DNA of 27,211 nucleotides, taken from a virus. The position numbers and the translations under genes are program-made. Below, in pieces: positions 16,099 to 23,681 of this stretch (position 1 is its first letter; each line of letters starts with the position of its first letter). The notes beneath the pieces are model-generated. The model made no database searches, was not told where the DNA came from, and worked only from the letters and a program-made list of their open reading frames with translations. Location: positions 1 through 27,211 of the IMG/VR virus record IMGVR_UViG_3300025128_000255; one strand, given 5' to 3'.

Positions 16099-16142
16099 CC
16101 TCAGATGGGTAAAACCATACTCTTGTGTATGATTATACCTGA

Positions 16143-18074
16143 TTATGAAGCCTGTATATCTACGACCTCGCAAACTCCAGCAACACAAGCTAACTCTTTT
16201 GAGCCTGTCGTACCGTCTTCTTTTTCATAATTTTGTAGTAAAGACCAGTCTATCACATCAGGCATTAGTTTGTCAAGTTTTTTATACTCTTTTTCATTAA
16301 TTTCTTGATAGGGTGCTTGGGCATAAGTGTGGTCACTATGTGGCAGGAAGCTAATTCCTGATACTTCATCAAAGTGTTTATACACCCATGCTCCTACTTC
16401 CATCCACTCATCTTCACGAACTGTGATGGTTACAGAAGGTTTATGTTCACACCAATATGTTTGATAGATAGTCCATAACTCTAATTGTTGTAAAGCCGAC
16501 ATGTCATTTCTCGTTATAGCATTAGAAGGTGACTTCATAGGAAAGCTAAATACTGTAGTGCTTTCAGGTTTCATAATGTCAGGTTCATTCGGTATAGCTC
16601 TATCAATCATAAACTGTGTAAGAGGGTCTTTGTTATCACCACGTACAGTACGAATATAATACTCGCTATGTCGAGCATGTATACCACTCGCACTATCAAC
16701 GAGTTGAGAAACAGTTCCACTAGGCTTAACACATGTAATCGCAGTAGACTGTGGTATATTAAGCTGTTCTGCAAATAGTCTGTTAGTTTCAATTGCTTTC
16801 TCCTTTAATGTTGTTAGTAAACTAGGCAATGACTCACTTTTAAAATTAAGTAGTTTATTATCCATAATGCCTGTTAAAGACACACCTAATAATCTTTCTT
16901 CTTCAGTATTATCTTTCCATACCTTACGTAGATATTTAAAGTCTGTAAGTGTAGATTGAAATGTACCTAGGATAGTAGCTATCTCTACTTTTTTAAGTAG
17001 CATATCTTTAGTGTCATGCTCTCGTACTACAACTTCAGATAAATTACAAAACTGATAAGGTCTGAGAATAATCTCACTGCAAGGATTGCAACCAAAAGCA
17101 TAGTCTGTATCTCTCCTGCCATTTTTACCTGCTTGTTCTACAGCAGACTTACGATTAAAAATACCACGTTCACCTGATTTACTTTCTACAAGAGACAACC
17201 ATTCACGCATAAATGTTTCCATTTGTACTTTACCTTTGTATGCTACACTGTTATTAGCCAAAGCACGTTGTCCTTCCGTTTCCCACCACTGACCTGATTT
17301 AGCGTGTCTCATTTGGTCATCACCTAAGTTTGAAAGGCTAATAAGGGCAGAACGTCTAACACCACCTACCACAACTACTTCACCTATCTTACACATTATA
17401 TCATGGCATTCAACAGGGTAGAGTCTTCTACCTGAAGCACTTTTAAATACGTCAATACAGAACTCAAAAAGTTCAATTAAGGGTGCAGGTCCTGATGCTC
17501 TGCCACCAAATGTTTTAAGTCTAGCACCTGCAGGTCTGACTTCAGATACATCCCATTTAGGTATTTGTCCTGCATAAAGCATAGCGATTAACTCACGCAG
17601 TGCTTTAGCCCAACCTTGCCTAGAATCCCCTACTTTAATTATAGTTTCACTTTCTTCAAAGTGTTCATTGACTATAGGCATCTTGTCTACGTTCTCACGT
17701 TCTACTGAGAAGCCTACACCTGTGCCACACATAAGGATGTACATAGTTTCATCAAAGGAACGTGGACTATCGACAGGTAGATATGAGCAGTTATAACCTG
17801 CTACATGGCATCTGTCTAAGGCATTACCTGAAGTCATTAATGCTCTCATACTAGGCATGACATCTAGATTAGCAATAGCATTGTATATATCTTTCCATAA
17901 AGTATCTGTAATTTTATAATTATAATTTTTAGATACCTGCACAGTCATAAAATCTAAATATCTTTCGACTGTTTCTGACCACTCTTCTCTTCTATTCTCA
18001 TAATCCATCCACCTAGCATATCTAGATAATGCTATAAAAGATTGATAATCTGTTGGTAATTTCACATTATTCAT
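16143..18074 (-). CDS. Class II adenosylcobalamin-dependent ribonucleoside-triphosphate reductase, monomeric type
   Basis: This 643-residue enzyme reduces ribonucleoside triphosphates to dNTPs using a B12-derived thiyl radical. Every expected catalytic residue is visible, with the spacing of the Lactobacillus leichmannii enzyme: redox cysteine Cys96 (YNCSYL), the NPCSE motif with radical Cys332 and Glu334, partner Cys343 eleven residues later, and the C-terminal shuttle pair Cys630/Cys635 (CVAGVCEV). The monomeric form is somewhat short compared with the bacterial enzyme. Needing no second subunit and no oxygen suits a phage, but it makes dNTP supply depend on host cobalamin. The start overlaps the stop of the upstream 58-residue gene (ATGA). 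Confidence 0.95.
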   Translation of the reverse strand: MNNVKLPTDYQSFIALSRYARWMDYENRREEWSETVERYLDFMTVQVSKNYNYKITDTLWKDIYNAIANLDVMPSMRALMTSGNALDRCHVAGYNCSYLPVDSPRSFDETMYILMCGTGVGFSVERENVDKMPIVNEHFEESETIIKVGDSRQGWAKALRELIAMLYAGQIPKWDVSEVRPAGARLKTFGGRASGPAPLIELFEFCIDVFKSASGRRLYPVECHDIMCKIGEVVVVGGVRRSALISLSNLGDDQMRHAKSGQWWETEGQRALANNSVAYKGKVQMETFMREWLSLVESKSGERGIFNRKSAVEQAGKNGRRDTDYAFGCNPCSEIILRPYQFCNLSEVVVREHDTKDMLLKKVEIATILGTFQSTLTDFKYLRKVWKDNTEEERLLGVSLTGIMDNKLLNFKSESLPSLLTTLKEKAIETNRLFAEQLNIPQSTAITCVKPSGTVSQLVDSASGIHARHSEYYIRTVRGDNKDPLTQFMIDRAIPNEPDIMKPESTTVFSFPMKSPSNAITRNDMSALQQLELWTIYQTYWCEHKPSVTITVREDEWMEVGAWVYKHFDEVSGISFLPHSDHTYAQAPYQEINEKEYKKLDKLMPDVIDWSLLQNYEKEDGTTGSKELACVAGVCEVVDIQAS

Positions 18075-18247
18075 TGATGTATCTCCTCACTCGTTATTCT
18101 AAAATGTTTTATTTTTGCACCCTCTAAGTCGTGAAAAGTCTCTTGTATGTAATCTGCAATCTCTTCATCTACTTTACCATCAGCAGGTACAACATACTCC
18201 TCGGTATCTATGTCTAGAGTTAGTAGCATTTTAAGTCTTATTGTCAT
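18071..18247 (-). CDS. 58-residue phage protein overlapping both neighbours
   Basis: The frame runs from ATG at 18247 to TGA at 18071 and encodes an acidic protein (MTIRLKMLLTLDIDTEEYVV, then PADGKVDEEIADYIQE). I recognise the 'RLK-x-LLTLD-D-TEEY..PADG' pattern from small marine phage proteins. AGAGG lies six bases before the ATG, supporting this start over an internal Met7. It overlaps DUF3310 by 17 bases and shares ATGA with the RNR start. It may couple RNR translation to the upstream genes. The function is unknown; the fold looks like a small beta-alpha-beta domain. Confidence 0.75.
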   Translation of the reverse strand: MTIRLKMLLTLDIDTEEYVVPADGKVDEEIADYIQETFHDLEGAKIKHFRITSEEIHQ

Positions 18248-18629
18248 TCTTAACCTCTATTAATTTAGATAAGTACCATTGTGCTTTTTTCAAGTCCTCT
18301 ATACCATTTTTATAATTATATCTCCATAAATACTTTAATATATTACCTTGTAGATAAGGTTCAAAACCATCTCCTGTTGCTGCTTTTATAGCATCAATGC
18401 ACTCTATTTCATATTGATTGTAATGTTCAGGGTGATTAACCATATCTTTTTGTTTCATATCATCAGAAAAGAAATCTTTTTCACCTACAAACTTTGTAAA
18501 TAAACCATCTGTCATAACTTCCTCTGCTCCTTTTTTCATTTGCTCACTTAAAAATTCATCGTGGGTTTGTTGCCCTGTTTTATTTTTCTTTTTTTTATTA
18601 TGTTTTTCTACAGCTTTTATATAACTCAC
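18231..18629 (-). CDS. DUF3310 protein (SaV-like; related to T7 gp1.7 nucleotide kinase)
   Basis: This 132-residue protein starts with GTG, sharing its G with the upstream TAG stop; AGGAG seven bases before supports it. Residues 1-62 are a Lys-rich, probably flexible extension. Residues 63-126 are the DUF3310 domain: MVNHPEHYNQYEIECIDAI, then YLQGNILKYLWRYNYKNGIEDLKKAQWYL. In T7 the same family (gp1.7) acts as a nucleotide kinase acting on dTMP/dGMP. Its place just upstream of RNR agrees with a role in dNTP metabolism. The family call is secure; the activity of this protein is inferred. Confidence 0.88.
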   Translation of the reverse strand: MSYIKAVEKHNKKKKNKTGQQTHDEFLSEQMKKGAEEVMTDGLFTKFVGEKDFFSDDMKQKDMVNHPEHYNQYEIECIDAIKAATGDGFEPYLQGNILKYLWRYNYKNGIEDLKKAQWYLSKLIEVKNDNKT

Positions 18630-18955
18630 TATGCTTCTCCTCTTGTTTTAGTTTTAAAATCTAAATTAATAATATTACCTTTTTTAGAAACAACCTCTAA
18701 ACTATTATCTTCAGGCTCAGATATAAAGTCTTCTAATCTATTAGCTAGGTCTTCATCCTTTTCCATCAAAGCGACTGTACTTGATACAAGTTGTGCTAAA
18801 TGTAATAAACTCTCTTTACTTGCTTCAGGCATAGGATTATCTTTAGATGTTAATATTGTTATTCTTAATGCACCTGTCCAAGAGCCATCTTCATAAAGAT
18901 CAGGTGCAAGTTCTATAAAACAAGATGCTGGATTTTTATTTGAAAAGTCTATCAT
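18629..18955 (-). CDS. Unknown phage protein (108 residues) in the replication operon
   Basis: ATG is preceded by AAGGAGA within the end of the endonuclease I gene, two bases after that stop. The N-terminal half is beta-like (CFIELAPDLYEDGSWTGALR), the middle is helical (ASKESLLHLAQLVSSTVALM), and the C-terminus is charged. No membrane segment, cysteine cluster or catalytic motif is seen. It resembles hypothetical proteins I associate with marine podoviruses and may be a small regulator or accessory of the nucleases upstream. Coding is well supported by the overlaps on both sides. Confidence 0.75.
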   Translation of the reverse strand: MIDFSNKNPASCFIELAPDLYEDGSWTGALRITILTSKDNPMPEASKESLLHLAQLVSSTVALMEKDEDLANRLEDFISEPEDNSLEVVSKKGNIINLDFKTKTRGEA

Positions 18956-18957
18956 AG

Positions 18958-19410
18958 TTATCTCCTTAACTTTGTACCTAAGAATTTAATAAACTTAGGG
19001 TGTTTGTTTTTTCCTTTTTCTTTTAACCAATCTTCAGGTATGATTCTATTATAATACATAAAATCATATTTATTACACCAATCGGCATAACAAGATTTTG
19101 CTCCCTTTCTTAATTTAGATTTACTGTTAGTAAAAACAAATCTTATATCTAATTTAGGATGCTGTTTCTTTATACAAAGATGTTTACGTCTATCTAAAGC
19201 TGTAAAAAAACCTTTTGTTTCTATTATTATACCATTATCTAACACAAAATCAGGGGTATAGGTGCGATATGCTAAGTCTTCCCACTCTATTTTTATCTTT
19301 TCATAAAGAAACTTTATGTTGTTTACTTTTAAGAAAGTGGCAACTTTATCTTCTAAACCACTCCTATACCCATTTCTACGTGCTACTTGGGTTGCACTAA
19401 AAGCTGCCAT
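18958..19410 (-). CDS. T7-type endonuclease I, Holliday junction resolvase
   Basis: This 150-residue protein follows T7 gp3 closely along its length: RSGLEDKVA, YTPDFVLDNGIIIETKG, DRRKHLCIKKQHPKLDIRFVF, then a conserved YADWC segment and IPEDWLKE. The PD-(D/E)xK active-site residues known in T7 (Glu20, Asp55, Glu65, Lys67) map to Glu20, Asp54, Glu64 and Lys66 here. T7 endonuclease I acts as a domain-swapped dimer, cutting four-way junctions and other branched DNA before packaging, and also helps degrade host DNA. Its start codon follows the exonuclease stop with no gap. Confidence is very high. Confidence 0.96.
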   Translation of the reverse strand: MAAFSATQVARRNGYRSGLEDKVATFLKVNNIKFLYEKIKIEWEDLAYRTYTPDFVLDNGIIIETKGFFTALDRRKHLCIKKQHPKLDIRFVFTNSKSKLRKGAKSCYADWCNKYDFMYYNRIIPEDWLKEKGKNKHPKFIKFLGTKLRR

Positions 19411-20262
19411 CTACTTCTCATTTAATTCTACGTATGATACCATCTTAGGAAATTGTGCTTTAGATTTAACAGCAGGGAGTTCTACTAAGTCTTCCCAACA
19501 AGCCTTTCTAAAATCACAAAAAGTGCAATTCTTACTAAGAACTTTATTGCCTGTAGGCTTTCCTCTAAAAAACTCTTCCACAGGCTCAAAGCATCTTTTA
19601 AACTTATTTTTGTTGACAGTTTCAATAGTTTTGTCAATCTTAGACAATTCTTTTTTCATATCTAAGTTTTCAGCAGATACATATTTAAATTTACCATTGG
19701 TTTTATTTACTGCCCACCAACCACCTGCTTTGGTATTTGTTGCTTTAGCATAACCAGCTAATTGTGCTACGTACCCAAAAGCATCACCACTACTTAATGT
19801 CTCAAATGATTCAAACTTATTTCGGTAAGACCAATCTGAAGCTGATTTAACATCATCAACTGCACCATTTATAATAAGATCATAGCTACCATTTATGTCC
19901 TGTTCCTTAGTTTTAAGTGTAACCTTTTCAGAATCTTTATATTGAACTTCTGCAGCTTTTAGTAAACCTTTAAATACAGCTTCAACAATATCACCTAGCA
20001 TCATGTTCATTAAAAAATTGGAAGGCTTAGGTTCAGCTAACTCAGGTTTATTTTTTTCAAACCACAACTGACACGTTGGCTTACCAATATTAGACATACG
20101 TAAAGTAAAGTCTCCTCTACTCTTACCACTATTAAACTGACGTTTAAGAGCATCCATAACATCTTTGCCTACTTGTTCTATAACTTCTTCAGACATAGTT
20201 GACTTACCCTTTACAGCATCATTCATGTACTGATGTAACGACAGTTCAGCTAGATGAGTCAT
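19411..20262 (-). CDS. PD-(D/E)xK exonuclease of the Cas4/RecB type with iron-sulfur cysteines
   Basis: This 283-residue nuclease shows the RecB-like set: GDIVEAVF with Glu94, GSYD with Asp128, DDVK with Asp137 and Lys139, and QLAGY with Gln167 and Tyr171. Four cysteines, Cys64 plus Cys246, Cys249 and Cys255 (C-x2-C-x5-C), match the one-plus-three arrangement that holds a 4Fe-4S cluster in Cas4 and AddB-type enzymes. No Cas1/Cas2 or CRISPR array is present, so this is a phage recombination or DNA-degradation exonuclease, functionally like T7 gp6. It shares one base with the upstream probable SSB gene and abuts endonuclease I. The polarity of digestion cannot be read from sequence. Confidence 0.88.
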   Translation of the reverse strand: MTHLAELSLHQYMNDAVKGKSTMSEEVIEQVGKDVMDALKRQFNSGKSRGDFTLRMSNIGKPTCQLWFEKNKPELAEPKPSNFLMNMMLGDIVEAVFKGLLKAAEVQYKDSEKVTLKTKEQDINGSYDLIINGAVDDVKSASDWSYRNKFESFETLSSGDAFGYVAQLAGYAKATNTKAGGWWAVNKTNGKFKYVSAENLDMKKELSKIDKTIETVNKNKFKRCFEPVEEFFRGKPTGNKVLSKNCTFCDFRKACWEDLVELPAVKSKAQFPKMVSYVELNEK

Positions 20263-21194
20263 TACTTAACTCCATCATCTAAGTCTACATCTATAAATTG
20301 ATCGACAGTATCTGTATCTTCATCAGACATACTGCTCTGTCTTGCATGAGATTTCTCTTCCCACTCTTTATAGATGTAATCATTATAGTTTTTAACCCAA
20401 TCAACAAAATCACCAAATGTCTTGTGGTCTTTAGGGTTTATGTCAAGTATCTTAGATAAATTAACTTGTGCTATAGGTGTATAAAAACTAGACCCATTAG
20501 GTAGTGGATTCTCTTTAGTTTCTTTCAATAACATATTATGCTCTAGAGGTAGTCGTTCTTTCTTTAAGAAAATATTAAACTGATCCCCAATAGTCTTATA
20601 AGCATCTTTATTATCTATTTCCCAGATGAAAGGAACTTCTTCTACAGTTACTTCTTTACCTTTTTCATCCACAGGTTTATCTAATTTAATTGTTCCAAAT
20701 ACGACACGTACTCTTTTTATCTGTCTAATTAAATCCTGCATGTCAGTAGGTAAGGCTTTGAAATCTTCAATAAAACCTGTTGGTTTACCACAGTTAAATC
20801 TACCTGTATTATCCTTTAAGTCAATATTAAGATTATCAGACATAATAGTTCTATGAAAACTACCCTTAGGTTCTCCTGCTTTGGCATTAGGATTAGCTAA
20901 ATATCTTCTGTACATATACCTCTGCATAAAAGGTCTTATAACAGCCGTTTTAGCATAGTAATATGTTGAAGTGCCCTCATCTAAAACTTCTAGTCTGTAT
21001 GAACCACCTTCAACAACCTCGACATTTTTAGTCTTACCATTTACTTCAGCTTGACCCATGACCGGGGAATGCCATATTCTTAATCTATTAAGATTATTAG
21101 ATTTTTTTATGGTGCTGGTATTTGCACCTGCTATGCCCATAGCCTTTGCCATCTGAGCATAATTGTCTGTACTTATTGTTATTAACTCTGTCAT
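20262..21194 (-). CDS. Probable single-stranded DNA-binding protein
   Basis: This 310-residue protein has a strong AAGGAG seven bases before its ATG. The centre is beta-rich with aromatic and basic residues (YYYAKTAVIRPFMQRYMYRR; IKRVRVVFGTIKL) and the last 25 residues are highly acidic (DEDTDTVDQFIDVDLDDGVK type). An acidic C-terminal tail on a beta-barrel is the hallmark of phage SSBs such as T7 gp2.5 and T4 gp32, where it recruits polymerase and primase-helicase. It sits directly between polymerase and exonuclease. I cannot identify an OB fold by eye, so the call rests on tail and context. Confidence 0.65.
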   Translation of the reverse strand: MTELITISTDNYAQMAKAMGIAGANTSTIKKSNNLNRLRIWHSPVMGQAEVNGKTKNVEVVEGGSYRLEVLDEGTSTYYYAKTAVIRPFMQRYMYRRYLANPNAKAGEPKGSFHRTIMSDNLNIDLKDNTGRFNCGKPTGFIEDFKALPTDMQDLIRQIKRVRVVFGTIKLDKPVDEKGKEVTVEEVPFIWEIDNKDAYKTIGDQFNIFLKKERLPLEHNMLLKETKENPLPNGSSFYTPIAQVNLSKILDINPKDHKTFGDFVDWVKNYNDYIYKEWEEKSHARQSSMSDEDTDTVDQFIDVDLDDGVK

Positions 21195-21232
21195 ATTATT
21201 TTCTCCTTCTTTCTGTTGAATTTAAAGTTATA

Positions 21233-23251
21233 TCACACTATATCTTTCATGTCAAGCCAATTATTACCTATTTTTGCTTCTAGTAATAAAGGTACATTTA
21301 AGTCTATCTTGAAGTGCTTATTTATAGTCTCTGTCATATCAGCATTAGTATCTTTTATAATCTTCATAACAGAGTCTATTTCATCAGGGTGTACATCAAT
21401 TACAATAGAATCATGTACTGTATTAACAACACAAGACTCTAGCTTATCGAGCCTTCTATCTATATCCATAAGTATTAAAGGTACTATATCGGCTGTAGCA
21501 AATGATTGTACTGGATAATTTTTAATCTGTGTAAAATATGTCACACCACCATTCATTCTTCTAGTTACCTCAGGAAAAGAAAACTCCCTTCCTGAAGGTG
21601 TCTTTATTTTAAAAGTGCTTAGAGCTTCTTTAGCCAATCGGGAATGCCAAAGTGCGATCCCTTTGTACTTTTTTGTGAACTGTTCATAATACGCTGCTTC
21701 AGCAGTTGTCCTCCCAAATCCTGTTGCCCCAAAGAGGGGTGCGAAGGTATGCCCTTTCGCCACCTGCCTAGTAATCTTTTGACCATTCTCCGATATAACT
21801 TTTGCAGTATAGCTATGTACGTCAAAACCATTTTTAATTTCCTCCATTGCTGTTTTATCCTGTGCAAGATAAGCTGCCGTTCTAAACTCTAGTTGTGCGA
21901 AATCGGCTTCTAATATCTTACCTCTATTCCACCTAGACACAAATACTCTTTTTACAGGAAAAGTACCACCTCTAGGCATGTTCTGCATATTAGGATCAGC
22001 ACCACTAAATCTACCTGTCGATGTTCTATGCTGTAATAATCTTACGTGTAGCTTACCATCTGGTTTTATAAAAGAGTTTATACCTTCTACAAAAGATGAA
22101 AGATATGTATCTAATGCTGACAATCTTTGTAGGTCAGTTAAAAACTGATATGCAGTAACTGAATCATTCCTCTTAGCTATATGCTGTAGAACACTTAACA
22201 TGTTTTTATTAACACTAAAACCATTAGCACTAACCCATTTAGCTGTAGGAATATTAAATTTAAGACCTGCTAACATCTTTGTGGGTCTAAACACAAACCC
22301 TGAACCTACACAGTCATGGCATTTTGGGTGGTTTTTATAAGGCTTTCCATCCTTTTTAACTTTTCTTATTACTCCAGAGCCATAACATATATTACATCTA
22401 ACTGCTATTGTCTTGTAAACAATGTCACTATTTTCTCTTATACCTTCAAATAAATCTTTCTTATTCATATAAGGTGTGAAGTTATTCAACCACGTTGTCT
22501 TATCTTTAGGTCTTCTACTATAAATAACCCAAGACATCTGTTCAGGACTGTTTAAATTTATAGGTGTGTCTCCCATAAGTTCTTTGACTTGAACAGAAAG
22601 TCTCTTCTCGATAGCAGTCTTTTCTTGTTCAAACTCTTTTTTAACTTTATCAAGCGATACTTGATCAACATTAAACCCACGACTATAAACGTGAGCAAGA
22701 GTAAGGGAAACACGATTGGTATGCTCAATAGTACTAAGCAAACCACTATGCTCTTCCATAGAAAGTTTTCTGTATAATTCATCTGCTAACTCCTTTGTTG
22801 CATTGATATCTGCTGATAGATATTCAGATAGCTCTTCTTTTGGAACATCATCAACACCTAAACCTTTCTTAAAGTATTCTTTTAATGTATCTTTTTTCTG
22901 CGTGTTAAGATTATATCTTTCAGCACAGGCTTCAAGAGATAGAGGTTTCTTCTGACCACGTTGCATTATATATTCTACTAACATAGTATCAAAGACATCA
23001 CCATCATACTTAAAACCACATTCCCAAAGCCACATCAAATCATAAGATATGTTATGACCAATTAGAACAGTAGTGCTGTCAAGTATTTCTTGCACACCTT
23101 CAAAGCCTGTTTCGTGATGAAACAAATGTTCTTTACCATCTTCTGTAATACAACCAATCATAATAAGTTGATTGTCTTTTTCAAAAGGGTCAAGATGCAT
23201 CTTGCCATTACGTTTAGTAACAGTATTTTCTACATCAAGTACTAGTTTCAT
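21233..23251 (-). CDS. Family A DNA polymerase with 3'-5' exonuclease and DnaJ-like zinc insertion
   Basis: This 672-residue replicative polymerase has an exonuclease domain with Asp6/Glu8 (LDVENT), Asp71 (NISYDL) and Tyr144/Asp148 (YLSAD). Residues about 286-318 carry CNICYGSG and CHDCVGSG, two CxxCxGxG knuckles (Cys286, Cys289, Cys311, Cys314) like half of a DnaJ central domain. The polymerase follows: motif A DFAQLEF with Asp450, motif B R495-x3-K499-x7-F507-G508, and motif C VHDS with His613/Asp614. The residue equivalent to E. coli Phe762 is Phe503. No 5'-3' exonuclease domain is present, as in T7. The zinc insertion is the feature reported for phage HMO-2011. It overlaps the endonuclease VII gene by 17 bases. 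Confidence 0.96.
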   Translation of the reverse strand: MKLVLDVENTVTKRNGKMHLDPFEKDNQLIMIGCITEDGKEHLFHHETGFEGVQEILDSTTVLIGHNISYDLMWLWECGFKYDGDVFDTMLVEYIMQRGQKKPLSLEACAERYNLNTQKKDTLKEYFKKGLGVDDVPKEELSEYLSADINATKELADELYRKLSMEEHSGLLSTIEHTNRVSLTLAHVYSRGFNVDQVSLDKVKKEFEQEKTAIEKRLSVQVKELMGDTPINLNSPEQMSWVIYSRRPKDKTTWLNNFTPYMNKKDLFEGIRENSDIVYKTIAVRCNICYGSGVIRKVKKDGKPYKNHPKCHDCVGSGFVFRPTKMLAGLKFNIPTAKWVSANGFSVNKNMLSVLQHIAKRNDSVTAYQFLTDLQRLSALDTYLSSFVEGINSFIKPDGKLHVRLLQHRTSTGRFSGADPNMQNMPRGGTFPVKRVFVSRWNRGKILEADFAQLEFRTAAYLAQDKTAMEEIKNGFDVHSYTAKVISENGQKITRQVAKGHTFAPLFGATGFGRTTAEAAYYEQFTKKYKGIALWHSRLAKEALSTFKIKTPSGREFSFPEVTRRMNGGVTYFTQIKNYPVQSFATADIVPLILMDIDRRLDKLESCVVNTVHDSIVIDVHPDEIDSVMKIIKDTNADMTETINKHFKIDLNVPLLLEAKIGNNWLDMKDIV

Positions 23252-23681
23252 TTAACTTCTCCTTATGCTTTTTTAAATATATAATGGCTTTTTTTAAAAT
23301 GTCAATGCTATCAGCAAATCCACCTAAGGACCTGTTGCAACTATGACACAACCAACCTCTAAATGTTTCTGTATCATGGCAATGGTCTATAACCCATGCA
23401 CCATTTCTTAATCCACCTTTACCTGCTACTTCACTTTCACCCTTATTACATATAGGACATATGTATGTATTATCAGGCATACCATGTACTTTTCTTAATT
23501 CGTTTCGTATTTTAGTCATATCATTATTACAACTTCTACACTCAGGTCTAAGAAAGTTTGCACCTGAAGATTTGGAAAACTTATCTAAAGGTAACTTAAT
23601 ATTGCACTTACTACAAGTTTTAGTTTCACCATCTAGATTTATTAATTCAATTTCAGGTTCAAAAAGTTCTTGTTGGCTCAT
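23235..23681 (-). CDS. Endonuclease VII-type HNH/zinc nuclease
   Basis: This 148-residue protein of the recombination endonuclease VII family has an N-terminal zinc pair Cys23/Cys26 with Cys48/Cys51, then the core with Cys75/Cys78, the DHCH motif (Asp99, His100, His102), RGWLCHSCNRSLGG with Cys112/Cys115 and Asn116, and the helix ILKKAIIYL. T4 endonuclease VII resolves branched DNA; free-standing relatives can also act as homing endonucleases. It overlaps helicase by four bases (ATGA) and polymerase by 17. This tight fit favours a fixed replication gene over a recent homing insertion. Confidence 0.9.
   Translation of the reverse strand: MSQQELFEPEIELINLDGETKTCSKCNIKLPLDKFSKSSGANFLRPECRSCNNDMTKIRNELRKVHGMPDNTYICPICNKGESEVAGKGGLRNGAWVIDHCHDTETFRGWLCHSCNRSLGGFADSIDILKKAIIYLKKHKEKLNETST

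Noticed and set aside
16132-16160. Perfect TATAAT on the minus strand just after the RNR stop, as a promoter for the MazG group
   Set aside because: The hexamer 17 bases upstream (GATATA) matches the -35 consensus poorly, and a terminator-like hairpin lies between it and the gene. It probably occurs by chance in AT-rich DNA.
19316-19753. Plus-strand open frame of 145 codons opposite exonuclease and endonuclease I
   Set aside because: Both minus-strand genes carry full active sites; the frame is a shadow.
19411-20262. CRISPR-Cas system based on the Cas4-like gene
   Set aside because: No Cas1, Cas2, effector or regularly spaced repeats are present; neighbours are replication genes.
23235-23681. 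Homing endonuclease insertion
   Set aside because: The gene overlaps both neighbours in frame-coupled fashion and interrupts neither; a resident endonuclease VII-type gene is more likely.
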